DNA from: Collinsella sp. | Lineage (GTDB): Bacteria > Actinomycetota > Coriobacteriia > Coriobacteriales > Coriobacteriaceae | Assembly: GCA_019414025.1 (NCBI GenBank) | Contig: DXMU01000007.1 | Location: 1-64,000 of the forward strand | Length of the DNA: 64,000 bases | Direction: 5' to 3' | In this document: positions 35,445-44,286 of the stretch, piece by piece | Position numbering within the stretch: position 1 is the first letter of the stretch | How the letters are laid out: the number at the start of each line of letters is the position of its first letter | The notes under the pieces: generated by a model | Databases searched by the model: none | What the model saw: only the letters and a program-made list of their open reading frames with translations | Told to the model about the DNA's origin: nothing | Made by a program: the position numbers and the translations under genes

Positions 35445-36671
35445 CTAGGCCTGGGCGGCAGCAGAGCTGGGGCCCTGGACCTTTGCCCACGTCTTGAGCG
35501 ACAGCGTATCGATCTCGATAAAGCCGGCGCTGGCCTTCTCGTCAAACGTGGTGTCGCGGTCGTAGGTGGCCAGACCGTAGTCGTAGAGGCTGAAGGGGCT
35601 CTTGCGGCCGACGACATGGCAGTTGCCCTTAAAGAACTTCAGACGGACAGTGCCGGTCACGAACTTCTGGGTATCGGCCATAAAGGCATCGAGAGCGTTT
35701 TTGAGCGGGCTGTACCACTGGCCGTTGTACACGGCGGTGGCCCAATCCTGCTCGAGCTTGATCTTGGTCTTGAGCAGGTCGCCCTCGACGCAGATGTCCT
35801 CGAGCGCCTTGTGGGCGGTGATAAGCGTCAGGGCTCCGGGAACCTCGTAGCACTCGCGGCTCTTGAGGCCCACCAGACGGTCCTCAACCAGGTCGAGACG
35901 GCCAAAGCCGTTGTCACCCGAAATCTTGTTGAGGGCGATGACGATCTCGGAGAGCTTCATCTTCTTGCCGTCGACGGCGACGGGCTTGCCGGCCTCAAAC
36001 TCAATCTCGGTGTAGGTCGGGGTGTCCGGCGTGTCCTCGGGGTTCTTGGTCATAACCCAAGCGTCGTCGAGCGGCTCGTTCCAGGGATCCTCCAGGTGAC
36101 CGCACTCGATGGCACGACCCCACAGGTTGTCGTCGATGGAGTAGGGGTTGTCGTTGGCACCCTCGGGAACCGGCACGTTGTGGGCGTGGGCATAGGCGAC
36201 CTCGTCGGGACGGCACTTCAGGTCCCACTCGCGAACCGGGGCGATAACCTTGAGCTCGGGGTCGAGGGCCTTGACGGCGGCCTCAAAACGGACCTGGTCG
36301 TTACCCTTGCCGGTGCAGCCGTGGGCGACGTAGGTCGCGCCAAACTCGTGGGCGACCTCAACAAGCTTCTTGGCAAGCAGCGGGCGAGACAGGGCGGAGA
36401 GCAGCGGGTACTTGTTCTCGTACATGGAGTTTGCCGCGATGGCTTTAGTCAGGAACTCATCGGAGAACTCGTCGCGCAGGTCGAGCACCTGGCAATCGAG
36501 AACGCCCAGGTCGAGCGCCTTCTGCTTCTTGGCATCCAGTCCGGTCTCTTCCTGGCCCACGTTGCCGCAGACACAAACGACATCGAGATTCTTCTCGTCC
36601 TGGAGCCACTTGACACATACGGATGTATCAAGACCACCGGAATATGCGAGAACGACTTTTTCCTTGCTCAT
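35445..36671 (-). CDS. argG: Argininosuccinate synthase
   Basis: The 408-residue enzyme joins citrulline and aspartate with ATP. The N-terminal ATP pyrophosphatase loop AYSGGLDTSV (about residues 9-18), HGCTGKGNDQVRFE and the late LTLITAHKALEDI are clear. Start 36671 follows AAAGGAAAC. The leader upstream is about 375 nt long and contains an Arg-rich short ORF, so regulation by arginine through attenuation is likely (inference). Confidence 0.95.
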   Translation of the reverse strand: MSKEKVVLAYSGGLDTSVCVKWLQDEKNLDVVCVCGNVGQEETGLDAKKQKALDLGVLDCQVLDLRDEFSDEFLTKAIAANSMYENKYPLLSALSRPLLAKKLVEVAHEFGATYVAHGCTGKGNDQVRFEAAVKALDPELKVIAPVREWDLKCRPDEVAYAHAHNVPVPEGANDNPYSIDDNLWGRAIECGHLEDPWNEPLDDAWVMTKNPEDTPDTPTYTEIEFEAGKPVAVDGKKMKLSEIVIALNKISGDNGFGRLDLVEDRLVGLKSRECYEVPGALTLITAHKALEDICVEGDLLKTKIKLEQDWATAVYNGQWYSPLKNALDAFMADTQKFVTGTVRLKFFKGNCHVVGRKSPFSLYDYGLATYDRDTTFDEKASAGFIEIDTLSLKTWAKVQGPSSAAAQA

Positions 36672-36876
36672 GGCTGTTTCCTTTCGCCCTTGGTAGCTAG
36701 TTAGAACATCGGTCAGTTGCAAGTCACCTTGAGGTCAAAAACCGTGCAATATCAGGTTATTCAGCAGGATGCATCACAGGCATGCCCTAGAAACATGCGG
36801 CTATGTCGTGCTTAAACCCAACGACCTCAAAATGACTCTGTTGAGGCATTGCGCCCCATGCGGACAGAGACGATTG

Positions 36877-36951
36877 TTATCGTCGTCGGGAAATTGCGCG
36901 CTGGCGTCGGATGGCATTGTCTGCAGTGGTGATGATCTTTACGAACTGCAT
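36877..36951 (-). CDS. Arginine-rich leader peptide of argG (candidate attenuator)
   Basis: This 24-codon ORF has an excellent Shine-Dalgarno (GAAAGGAG). Its last ten residues, RRQRAISRRR, hold six Arg, encoded CGA, CGC, CGC, CGA, CGA, CGA, directly before TAA. It ends 205 nt upstream of argG. Arg codons concentrated at the end of a leader of an arginine gene are the classic layout of a ribosome-stalling attenuator. Downstream, TTGAGGTC can pair either with an earlier CCTCAA or with a later GACCTCAA, giving alternative structures. I do not see a standard terminator with a T-run. Confidence 0.65.
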   Translation of the reverse strand: MQFVKIITTADNAIRRQRAISRRR

Positions 36952-37054
36952 CTGCCTCTCCTTTCACGTATCGCCGAGCGCAATTCAAATATCGCAAACG
37001 GTACCTTTTCCTCGGTAAACGGCTCTTTTGCCGTCTCCGTTTTCGATGTTCGCT

Positions 37055-37082
37055 ATATTACGATAAAGTGCACGCTGCGCAA
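37055..37082 (-). promoter_or_regulatory. Likely promoter of the argG leader transcript
   Basis: On the minus strand TTGCGC (37077-37082) and TAATAT (37055-37060) are 16 nt apart, about 100 nt before the leader ORF. An ACGGC-AAAAGA-GCCGT hairpin follows in the leader. An ArgR-type site (TTTGCATTGCAATTCA) upstream is possible but weak. Confidence 0.55.
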
Positions 37083-37225
37083 GCGACATATTCAAATTTC
37101 TGAAAAGTTTTTTCATTAGTTTGTGAATTGCAATGCAAATACGCACCATTCCTGCGAAAATACGCTCGACTACTAGTTGATGGTTATAACGTCTGAAACA
37201 ATCTCGAAACGAAAGGCACATTTTT

Positions 37226-38053
37226 ATGCAAACTTACGAATCGGACGCCAACATCGGCAACATTAAGCTTCTCGCCGTCGATATGGACAAGACGCTGCTG
37301 ACCGACGAGCGTGTGCTGCCCCAGGGTCTTGATGAGCGCCTGGACAAGCTCGCCGACGCAGGCATCGTATTCTGCCCCGCCAGCGGACGTCCCGCCCCCA
37401 AGCTCGAGGAAATGTTCGAGGGCATTAAGAACCGCCTCGCTTTTTGTCCCGATAACGGAGCGTGCGTGATCTATCGCGGTAGCTATATCTATAAGAGCAA
37501 TATTGACGTGGAGCTGTATCAGCAGGTCTTGAGCCGTGCCTCGGAGGATCCTCGCGCTGTCCCCGTCCTGTGCTGCTTCGACGAGTTCTACGTACTTGCC
37601 CGCGACCATCAATACCACGACGAGATCAGCGTCTACTACAACACAATCAACTACGTCGACAGCTTTGAGGGCATTGATCTCGAGTCCAACAAGATTTCGA
37701 TCTTCTTCCCCGGCTACGACGCCGAGCCCGCTTTCCGCGAGACCTATAGCCCCGAGTTCTCGGACAAGCTCTACGTCACCAACGCCGGGCGCGAGTGGAT
37801 CGACTTTATGAACCTGGGCGTCGACAAGGGCGCCGGCGTCGCGCACCTGTGCGAGCACCTGGGCATCGACATCGCCGACGCCGCCGCCGTGGGCGATACC
37901 TACAACGACATCCCCATGCTCGAGCGCGTCGGTCACAGCTTTATCGTTAACAATGCCGAGGAACACATGAACGCGCATGCCAAGTGGCGTATTCCGAGCA
38001 ACAACGACGGGGGCGTACTGACGCTCATCGACGCCATCTTGGCGGCTCGGTAG
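37226..38053 (+). CDS. Cof-type HAD phosphatase
   Basis: The 275-residue protein belongs to HAD subfamily IIB. It has motif I VDMDKTLL (about residues 18-25), motif II PASGRP, Lys in the NLGVDKGAGVAHL region, and motif IV AVGDTYNDIPML. Relatives are sugar-phosphate or FMN phosphatases; the substrate cannot be told. Start 37226 follows AAAGGC. It is divergent from argG. Confidence 0.88.
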   Translation: MQTYESDANIGNIKLLAVDMDKTLLTDERVLPQGLDERLDKLADAGIVFCPASGRPAPKLEEMFEGIKNRLAFCPDNGACVIYRGSYIYKSNIDVELYQQVLSRASEDPRAVPVLCCFDEFYVLARDHQYHDEISVYYNTINYVDSFEGIDLESNKISIFFPGYDAEPAFRETYSPEFSDKLYVTNAGREWIDFMNLGVDKGAGVAHLCEHLGIDIADAAAVGDTYNDIPMLERVGHSFIVNNAEEHMNAHAKWRIPSNNDGGVLTLIDAILAAR

Positions 38054-38064
38054 CCGTCCCATCG

Positions 38065-38191
38065 GACCTGGCCGGGCGGCACGGGTTAACTTTTCGCTCG
38101 GTCAGGTCCTGCGCAAGACGAAAGCCACATTAAGTGGCTTTCTTTGCGTGCGGAATCTACGAAAAGTTAACCCGTGCCGCCCGGCCAGGTC
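38065..38191. repeat. Very long palindrome with perfect 32-bp arms
   Basis: The arms at 38065-38096 and 38160-38191 are exact complements. The 63-nt centre contains a second hairpin (GAAAGCCAC, 38120-38128, with GTGGCTTTC, 38134-38142). CAGGTCCTGCG occurs twice, at 38103 and 38186. It starts 12 nt after the Cof phosphatase stop. Such an exact arm match suggests recent origin or gene conversion. Confidence 0.85.
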
Positions 38192-38259
38192 CTGCGGTGA
38201 CTTGCTTGCCGCCTGGATGGCGTCTTGGCGTCTAGATACTTGGCTGAATTTAATTGAAC

Positions 38260-38302
38260 GAAGGACGCTCCTTGTTGATGAGGGGCGTCCTTCTGTTTTT
38301 TG
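38260..38302 (+). terminator. Intrinsic terminator between the Cof gene and polA
   Basis: GAAGGACGC and GCGTCCTTC pair over a 16-nt loop and are followed by TGTTTTTT on the plus strand. Its strong T-run serves the plus-strand Cof transcript; it may also slow polA transcripts. Confidence 0.75.
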
Positions 38303-38328
38303 GTTACTTTGGAACTGTGGCTGCTTTC

Positions 38329-41076
38329 CTATTTCGCGTCGGCCCAGGTTATGCCGGTGCTGGCTTCGGCGATGAGGGGTACGCGGAGGTCTACGACGTG
38401 CTCCATGACGTCGCGTACCATCGCGGTCAAGCGCTCTACCTCGTCCACCGGGCACTCAAAGTCTAGTTCGTCGTGCACTTGCAAGATCATGTGGGCGGCA
38501 AAGCCCTCTTCTTCCAGGCGGCGGCTTACGCGGGCCATGGCGATCTTGATGATGTCGGCGGCGGTTCCCTGCATGGGGTGGTTCATGGCCGTGCGCTCGC
38601 CAAAGCCACGCAGCTGCGGGTTTTTTGCCTTGAGCTCCGGAATATGACGACGGCGGCCGTACATGGTCTCGGCATAGCCCGTCTGCTTGGCGCGCGCCAC
38701 CACGTTGTCGAGGAACGTGCGCACGCCCGGGTAGGCCTCGTAGTAGCGATCAATCATGTCGCGTGCCTCGGCCATCGAGATATGCAGCGACTGCGACAGA
38801 CCGTAGGCCTGCTGACCATACACGATGCCAAAGTTCACGGCCTTGGCGCGGCTGCGCAAATCGGGCGTTACTTCGGACACCGGCACGCCAAACACGCGCG
38901 CGGCTGTCTCGGCATGGAAGTCCTCGCCCTCGTTAAAGGCGCGCACAAGGTGATCGTCACCCGAGAGATGCGCCAGCAGACGCAGCTCGATCTGCGAGTA
39001 GTCCACCGCCAAAAAGACGCTGCCCTCGCCCGCCGAGAACGCAGTCTTGACGGTACGCCCCAGCTCCGAGCGCGTCGGGATGTTCTGCAGGTTCGGGTCG
39101 CTCGAAGACAGACGCCCCGTTGCGGTAATGGTTTGGTTGTACGTGGTGTGTACACGACCGTCGCCACGACGCAGCGGACCTAGCGTGTCCAGATAGGTCG
39201 ACTTAATCTTGGACTTCTCGCGCCAGTCCAAAATCAGACGCACGATTTCGTGGTCGCGGGCAAGGTCGCTCAGCACCTTAGCATTGGTCGAATAGTAGCC
39301 GCGCTTGGTCTTTTTGAGGCCCTTGGTCGGAAGGCCCATCACATCAAAGAGCACGTGCGAGAGCTGCATGGGACTGCCGATGTTAAAGGTCTCGTCGCCG
39401 GCCAGATCGCGAATGCTCCGCTCGACCCCGGCAATCTGGGTCGCCAGGCCCTCGGACAAACTCTGCAGGCGATCGGGGTCCACGAGCATGCCCGCGCGCT
39501 CCATCTTGGCAAGCACCGGCACAAGCGGCATCTCGATGCCGTCGAACACGTTGGCGGCGTTCTCACGGGCCATGCGATCGCGCAGCGGCGCCACGAGCGC
39601 CAGCGTCAGGGCCGCAGTGCGGGCAGCAGGCGCAGGAGCGTCCTCGCCAGCACCCTCCGCGCCGCGCGCCGCAGGCAGCGTCATCTGCAGATACGTATCG
39701 GCAAGATATGCCTCATCGAACTCGGAGCGGTCGGAATCCAACAGGTAGGCGGCAACCACGGTGTCGAAGATGCGTGTGGAAACAGCGGACAGCGGGTCCA
39801 TGAGCTCGGGCTCAGAGGAATCGATAGGCGAAAGCTCGTGCAGCAGCGCCTTCATGTCCGGGCTCGCCACGCGGCCCTCCATAAACAGACGCGCGAGCAC
39901 GCCAGCGATCACGCCGTGGGCAAAATTGAAGCCATCGACAGCGGCAGGCGTGCCGCCATCGACTTCCTCGAGCGCAAAGAGCCCCTTGGACGTCGCCAGC
40001 CACAGCGTGCGCGTCAGGCCAAAGAGCGCGCCCTCTTCCTTGTCATCGTCCACCACGGCGGCGATCCACTCGCCCGCCTCGATGGCGCGGGAGACCTCAG
40101 CCGCAACGGCACCAAACGCGTCAGCATCGCCGGCGGCTGCGCGAACCATCGCAGGTATCTCAAACACACTGGAAGCAGCAGCCCCGCCCTCGCCGCCGAT
40201 CAGCGCCAAGAAACGGTTCTGCATGGCGGTGATACCAAGCGTACCCAGCGCCGCGGAAACCTCATCGGCAGAAAACGCCGGGAAAGACGTCGCCTTAAAG
40301 TCGAGCTCAACAGGCGCATCGGTGCGGATGGTCGCCACCTTGCGGCTCAGCAGTGCGTCGTCGATGTGCGCGCGCAGGTTTTCGCCCATCTTGCCCTTGA
40401 CCTCATCGGCGTGTGCGATGACCTCGTCCAGGCTACCGTACTGCGCGATGAGCGCGCTCGCCTTTTTGGGGCCGATGCCCGGTACGCCGGGAATGTTGTC
40501 CGACGTATCGCCCTTCAGACCATAAAAATCGGGCACGAGCGCCGGCGTGATGCCGTGATACAGATCGTCCACGCTCTCGGGGGTCATGATCGCCACGTCG
40601 GACAGGCCCTTACGAGTCGAGACCACGTTGACGTGCTCAGTCACGAGCTGATACATATCGCGATCACCGGTCACCAGCAGCATGTCGCAGCCGGCCTCCT
40701 CACCCAAGCGCGCCATGGTTCCCAGGATATCGTCGCCTTCCCAGCCCTCAGACTGCAGAATCGGCACATTGAGCGCACCGAGCAGCTCCTTGATCATCGG
40801 AAACTGCGCGTGCAGATCGGGGTCCATGGGTGGGCGCTGCGCCTTGTACTGCGGCAGCATCTCCATACGCACGCGCGGCTTGCCCTTGTCAAACGCCACA
40901 ACGACTCCATCGGGGTTAAAGGCGTCGATCATCTTGAGAAACATATTCAAAAAGCCAAAGATCGCGTTGGTGGGGCGACCGTCCGGCGCGTTCATGGTGG
41001 GCGGCACGGCATGGAAGGCGCGGTGCATGAGCGAGTTGCCGTCGATAACGGCAAAGGTACGGCGCTTGTCAGACAT
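38329..41076 (-). CDS. polA: DNA polymerase I
   Basis: The 915-residue enzyme has an N-terminal 5'-3' exonuclease domain (about residues 1-290, with FDKGKPRVRMEM and GIGPKKASALI). A middle region of about 200 residues lacks the acidic DxE/YxxxD motifs of an active 3'-5' proofreading domain. The polymerase domain carries motif A DYSQIELRLLAH, motif B RAKAVNFGIVYGQQ and motif C VHDELDFE. ATG 41076 follows GCGAGGT. Loss of proofreading is common in Gram-positive Pol I. Confidence 0.94.
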   Translation of the reverse strand: MSDKRRTFAVIDGNSLMHRAFHAVPPTMNAPDGRPTNAIFGFLNMFLKMIDAFNPDGVVVAFDKGKPRVRMEMLPQYKAQRPPMDPDLHAQFPMIKELLGALNVPILQSEGWEGDDILGTMARLGEEAGCDMLLVTGDRDMYQLVTEHVNVVSTRKGLSDVAIMTPESVDDLYHGITPALVPDFYGLKGDTSDNIPGVPGIGPKKASALIAQYGSLDEVIAHADEVKGKMGENLRAHIDDALLSRKVATIRTDAPVELDFKATSFPAFSADEVSAALGTLGITAMQNRFLALIGGEGGAAASSVFEIPAMVRAAAGDADAFGAVAAEVSRAIEAGEWIAAVVDDDKEEGALFGLTRTLWLATSKGLFALEEVDGGTPAAVDGFNFAHGVIAGVLARLFMEGRVASPDMKALLHELSPIDSSEPELMDPLSAVSTRIFDTVVAAYLLDSDRSEFDEAYLADTYLQMTLPAARGAEGAGEDAPAPAARTAALTLALVAPLRDRMARENAANVFDGIEMPLVPVLAKMERAGMLVDPDRLQSLSEGLATQIAGVERSIRDLAGDETFNIGSPMQLSHVLFDVMGLPTKGLKKTKRGYYSTNAKVLSDLARDHEIVRLILDWREKSKIKSTYLDTLGPLRRGDGRVHTTYNQTITATGRLSSSDPNLQNIPTRSELGRTVKTAFSAGEGSVFLAVDYSQIELRLLAHLSGDDHLVRAFNEGEDFHAETAARVFGVPVSEVTPDLRSRAKAVNFGIVYGQQAYGLSQSLHISMAEARDMIDRYYEAYPGVRTFLDNVVARAKQTGYAETMYGRRRHIPELKAKNPQLRGFGERTAMNHPMQGTAADIIKIAMARVSRRLEEEGFAAHMILQVHDELDFECPVDEVERLTAMVRDVMEHVVDLRVPLIAEASTGITWADAK

Positions 41077-41242
41077 ATTGAATACCTCGCTTTGGGCTGG
41101 GCACGGTTTGCTCACACCAGTTTACACGCTCCCCGCCCCACGGCCACCGCACATCAGGCTTCCCTGCCGCCGCGGGCCCGCGCGTGATACGATGGCTCAC
41201 GGTACATCAACCAGCACGATCGATCCGAAAGGAGCCTGCGTC

Positions 41243-42640
41243 ATGGAGCGTCCCTGCGCATGGAAAAAGTACACGCCACAGCAGATCGAGGAGCTCGAGG
41301 AGCTTTGCCGCGGCTACAAGCAGTTTTTGAGTGAGAACAAGACCGAGCGCCTGTGCGTCAAGACCGGTATCAAGATGGCCGAGGAGGCGGGCTACGTCAA
41401 TCTGGAGACCGTGATCTCCGAGGGCCGCGCGCTCAAGGCCGGCGACAAGGTGTACGCCGCCAATCACGGCAAGGACCTTATGCTCGTCAACCTGGGCACC
41501 GCCCCGCTCGAGCAGGGCTTTAACATCCTGGGCGCTCACGTGGACTCGCCGCGCCTGGACCTCAAGCAGAACCCCGCCTTCGAGGCCGGCGACATGGCCT
41601 ACCTCGACACGCACTACTATGGCGGCGTCAAGAGCTACCACTGGGTCGCTTCCCCGCTCGCACTCGTAGGCGTCATCTGCAAAAAGGACGGCACCACCGT
41701 CGACATCAACATCGGTGACAAGGCTGACGACCCGGTCTTTACCATCTCCGACCTGCTGATTCACCTCTCGAGCGAGCAGATGGCCAAGCCCGCCAAGGAC
41801 GCCGTCGACGCCGAGATCCTCGACGTGATTGTGGGCGGCCGCCCCGTCAAGTTTGACGAGGACGACAAGGACGCTCCCAAGGAGCCCGTCAAGCAGATGT
41901 TCCTGGACATCCTCAAGGAGCAGTACGCCGTCGAGGAGGAGGACTTCCTCTCCGCCGAGATTGAGGTCGTGCCCGCCGGCCCGGCCCGCGACATGGGCCT
42001 CGACCGCTCCATGATTCTGGGCTATGGCCACGACGACCGTGTCTGCGCCTATCCGTCCATGCTCGCCCAGATCAACGTCGCCAACGTGGAGCGCACGAGC
42101 ATCACACTCATCGTCGACAAGGAGGAGATCGGTTCCGTGGGTGCCACCGGCATGACGAGCCGCTTCTTCGAGAACACCGTCGCCGAGATCATGACGCTCG
42201 CCGGCGAGGATAGCCCGCTGGCCCTGCGCCGTGCACTCGCCCACAGCCGTATGCTCTCCTCTGACGTGTCCGCCGGCTTCGACCCGGGCTACGCCGGCAA
42301 GTTCGAAACCAAGAACGCAGCCTTTATGGGTCGCGGCCTGTGCTTTAACAAGTACACGGGCAGCCGCGGCAAGGGCGGCTCTAACGACGCCGACGCCGAG
42401 TATGTGGCCCTCATCCGCGACATCATGGACGAGGCCGGCGTGGACTTCCAGACCTGTGAGCTCGGCCGCGTCAACGCGGGCGGCGGTGGCACCATCGCCT
42501 ACATCATGGCCAAGTACGGCATGAACGTCATCGACTCCGGTGTTGCCGTCCTGTCCATGCACGCCCTGTGGGAAGTCGCCAACAAGGCCGACATCTACGA
42601 GGCCTATCGCGGCTACAAGGCCTTCATCGAGCGCGCCTAA
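41243..42640 (+). CDS. M18 family aminopeptidase
   Basis: This 465-residue zinc aminopeptidase is of the I/DAP family. Metal-binding motifs are GAHVDSPRLDLKQNP (about residue 100), VDKEEIGSVGATG and a late SMHALWEVANKAD. It should cut N-terminal residues, often acidic or aliphatic, from peptides in the cytoplasm. Start 41243 follows GAAAGGAG. It is divergent from polA. Confidence 0.92.
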   Translation: MERPCAWKKYTPQQIEELEELCRGYKQFLSENKTERLCVKTGIKMAEEAGYVNLETVISEGRALKAGDKVYAANHGKDLMLVNLGTAPLEQGFNILGAHVDSPRLDLKQNPAFEAGDMAYLDTHYYGGVKSYHWVASPLALVGVICKKDGTTVDINIGDKADDPVFTISDLLIHLSSEQMAKPAKDAVDAEILDVIVGGRPVKFDEDDKDAPKEPVKQMFLDILKEQYAVEEEDFLSAEIEVVPAGPARDMGLDRSMILGYGHDDRVCAYPSMLAQINVANVERTSITLIVDKEEIGSVGATGMTSRFFENTVAEIMTLAGEDSPLALRRALAHSRMLSSDVSAGFDPGYAGKFETKNAAFMGRGLCFNKYTGSRGKGGSNDADAEYVALIRDIMDEAGVDFQTCELGRVNAGGGGTIAYIMAKYGMNVIDSGVAVLSMHALWEVANKADIYEAYRGYKAFIERA

Positions 42641-42653
42641 CCAACCCTTCATC

Positions 42654-42720
42654 AGTTGCGGTGAAATACGAACTAAACTGGCCCATAAACGGCCAAAACG
42701 GGCCGTATTTCACCGCAACT
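42654..42720 (+). terminator. Long palindrome with 17-bp perfect arms, probable terminator
   Basis: AGTTGCGGTGAAATACG (42654-42670) is exactly complemented at 42704-42720, followed by TCCTTTTT. It lies 13 nt after the aminopeptidase stop and just before yaaA. The arms do not match the other palindrome families here. Confidence 0.65.
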
Positions 42721-42743
42721 TCCTTTTTGGCAGAGGAGAGTCC

Positions 42744-43553
42744 ATGCTGCAGGTCATCATTTCGCCCGCCAAGCAGATGCGTGCGACCAAAGATGCTTTT
42801 GAAGTTCAGGGGATTCCGCCCTTTGCGCGCGAGACGGCTCGCCTCCACCGCGCACTGCTAGATATCGAGCGGAATGAAGGCAGCGGAGGTCTGCGGGCGC
42901 TCTGGAACGTGAGCAACAAACTGCTGGGGCCTTGCCTCAACGCCCTGCATGAGTTCGGACCCATCCTGAAAAACGGCGATCTCGACAATCCCGCACTCGC
43001 GCGCCGCATCTCCCCTGCCGTCATGTCCTATCACGGCATTCAATACCAGAGCATGGCGCCCGAGGTGATGGATTCCGCGCAGCTCGCATGGCTGCAAGAC
43101 CATCTGTGGATCCTCTCGGGCCTTTACGGATGCGTACGCCCCTTTCATGCCGTTGAACCGTATCGGCTGGAGATGGGCGCGAAGCTTGCCGTCGACGATG
43201 CCCGAGACCTCTATGCGTTTTGGGGCGACAAGCTCGCACGGGCCATCGCTCCGGCGGGCTCCAACGCTACGATCGTCAACCTCGCCAGCGCGGAATACGC
43301 CAAAGCCGTTCTGCCCCGCCTCACCACCGATGCCACGGTCGTCACATGCCTCTTTGGCGAAGGCATCCGCAACGGCAAGCCCATCCAGCGCTCGACCGCC
43401 AGCAAAAAGGCACGCGGCTCCATGGTGCGCTGGATGGCAGAAAACAAGCTCGAGGATGTAAGCGGGCTCACCGCGTTCGACGTTGGTTATCGCCACTTTC
43501 CCGAGCTTTCAAATAAAAACACTTTGGTCTTCCTGAACGAACAGGCCTTGTAG
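42744..43553 (+). CDS. yaaA: YaaA family peroxide-stress protein (UPF0246)
   Basis: The 269-residue protein opens with the family mark VIISPAKQM and has SYHGIQYQSM, LWILSGLYGCVRPFHAVEPYRLEMG, and the C-terminal HFPELSNKNTLVFL. In E. coli YaaA lowers intracellular free iron during H2O2 stress and binds DNA. Start 42744 follows AGAGGAG. Confidence 0.92.
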   Translation: MLQVIISPAKQMRATKDAFEVQGIPPFARETARLHRALLDIERNEGSGGLRALWNVSNKLLGPCLNALHEFGPILKNGDLDNPALARRISPAVMSYHGIQYQSMAPEVMDSAQLAWLQDHLWILSGLYGCVRPFHAVEPYRLEMGAKLAVDDARDLYAFWGDKLARAIAPAGSNATIVNLASAEYAKAVLPRLTTDATVVTCLFGEGIRNGKPIQRSTASKKARGSMVRWMAENKLEDVSGLTAFDVGYRHFPELSNKNTLVFLNEQAL

Positions 43554-43593
43554 GATCACCGCTACTTTTGAATGTGCCGCCTAGGCACGGCGT

Positions 43594-44115
43594 CTACTCC
43601 GCCAAGCCGTCGGCTTTGGCAATTTCATTTGTCGAGCCGTCCTGATAGGTAATCTTGACATGTTCCACCTCGGACACCTTGACGCCCGACGGGGGCTCCA
43701 GGCGCCATTCCGTCAGCGCGATATCCATCGTCGTGGGCACATCTCCTTGATCTTTGAGCTTCACCGTGAGCGTTTTGAGCGCCGCGTCAAACGTCACGCG
43801 TTCGATTTCTTCACCTGGAATGGACCCACCACTCAGCTGCAACTGCACAAACTCATCGCGCGGGTACCAATAATCGCCCGGAACGGCAAGCGTATTGGCA
43901 TTACCGCCAGTACTCCTCACCGTCATGATCGGCAGGGCATCATCAGCCTCAAACTCCCAGGCAGCGCCGCCGCGACCGCCAAACGTCCAAATACAAAAGG
44001 CAATCACCAACACGGCAAGCACCGCAAAACCAATCGCAACAAGGCCATGATGGGCACGGCCCTCCTCGGCCGACACATCCCACTGCGTCTCTCGATATAG
44101 ATGCTTGTCTTCCAT
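43594..44115 (-). CDS. Hypothetical single-pass membrane protein
   Basis: The 173-residue protein has a short cytoplasmic N-terminus, one transmembrane segment at about residues 26-45 (VAIGFAVLAVLVIAFCIWTF), and an exported domain of about 125 residues that I do not recognise. Start 44115 follows GGGGAGG. The reading frame also stays open antisense through thiC, but the start and domain layout support only this part. It is divergent from thiC. Confidence 0.75.
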   Translation of the reverse strand: MEDKHLYRETQWDVSAEEGRAHHGLVAIGFAVLAVLVIAFCIWTFGGRGGAAWEFEADDALPIMTVRSTGGNANTLAVPGDYWYPRDEFVQLQLSGGSIPGEEIERVTFDAALKTLTVKLKDQGDVPTTMDIALTEWRLEPPSGVKVSEVEHVKITYQDGSTNEIAKADGLAE

Positions 44116-44186
44116 GTTCGCCTCCCCGCAGGCACGCTCGTTAGGCCAATCGTACCCATTCGAGCTATACTTGAGCCCATTACATA

Positions 44187-44283
44187 AACGGGGAGCTTGC
44201 AGGACAAGACGGCAGGCTGAGACTGGGCGCGCCCGCCCTGACCCGCAAACCTGATATGGGTAATGCCAACGAAGGGAGCCGTG
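44187..44283 (+). promoter_or_regulatory. TPP riboswitch (thi box) controlling thiC
   Basis: The sequence contains the conserved pyrimidine-sensor part GGCTGAGA, the pyrophosphate-sensor part ACCTGATATGGGTAATGCC, and closing arms ACGGGGAGC and GAAGGGAGCCGT. The thiC Shine-Dalgarno (AAGGGAG, 44272-44278) lies inside the 3' arm of P1, so TPP binding should block translation initiation directly. A TATACT at 44166 may be the -10 box. Confidence 0.95.
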
Positions 44284-44286
44284 CCA

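Noticed and set aside
36769..37119. 116-codon plus-strand open frame in the argG-cof gap
   Set aside because: No ribosome binding site, unusual composition, and it overlaps the argG leader, which explains the region better.
39250..41187. 645-codon plus-strand open frame opposite polA
   Set aside because: Shadow of polA codon bias; no recognisable domain or start site.
41207..42652. 481-codon minus-strand open frame opposite the M18 aminopeptidase
   Set aside because: Antisense shadow; composition dominated by Val/His/Gly/Asp, no family.
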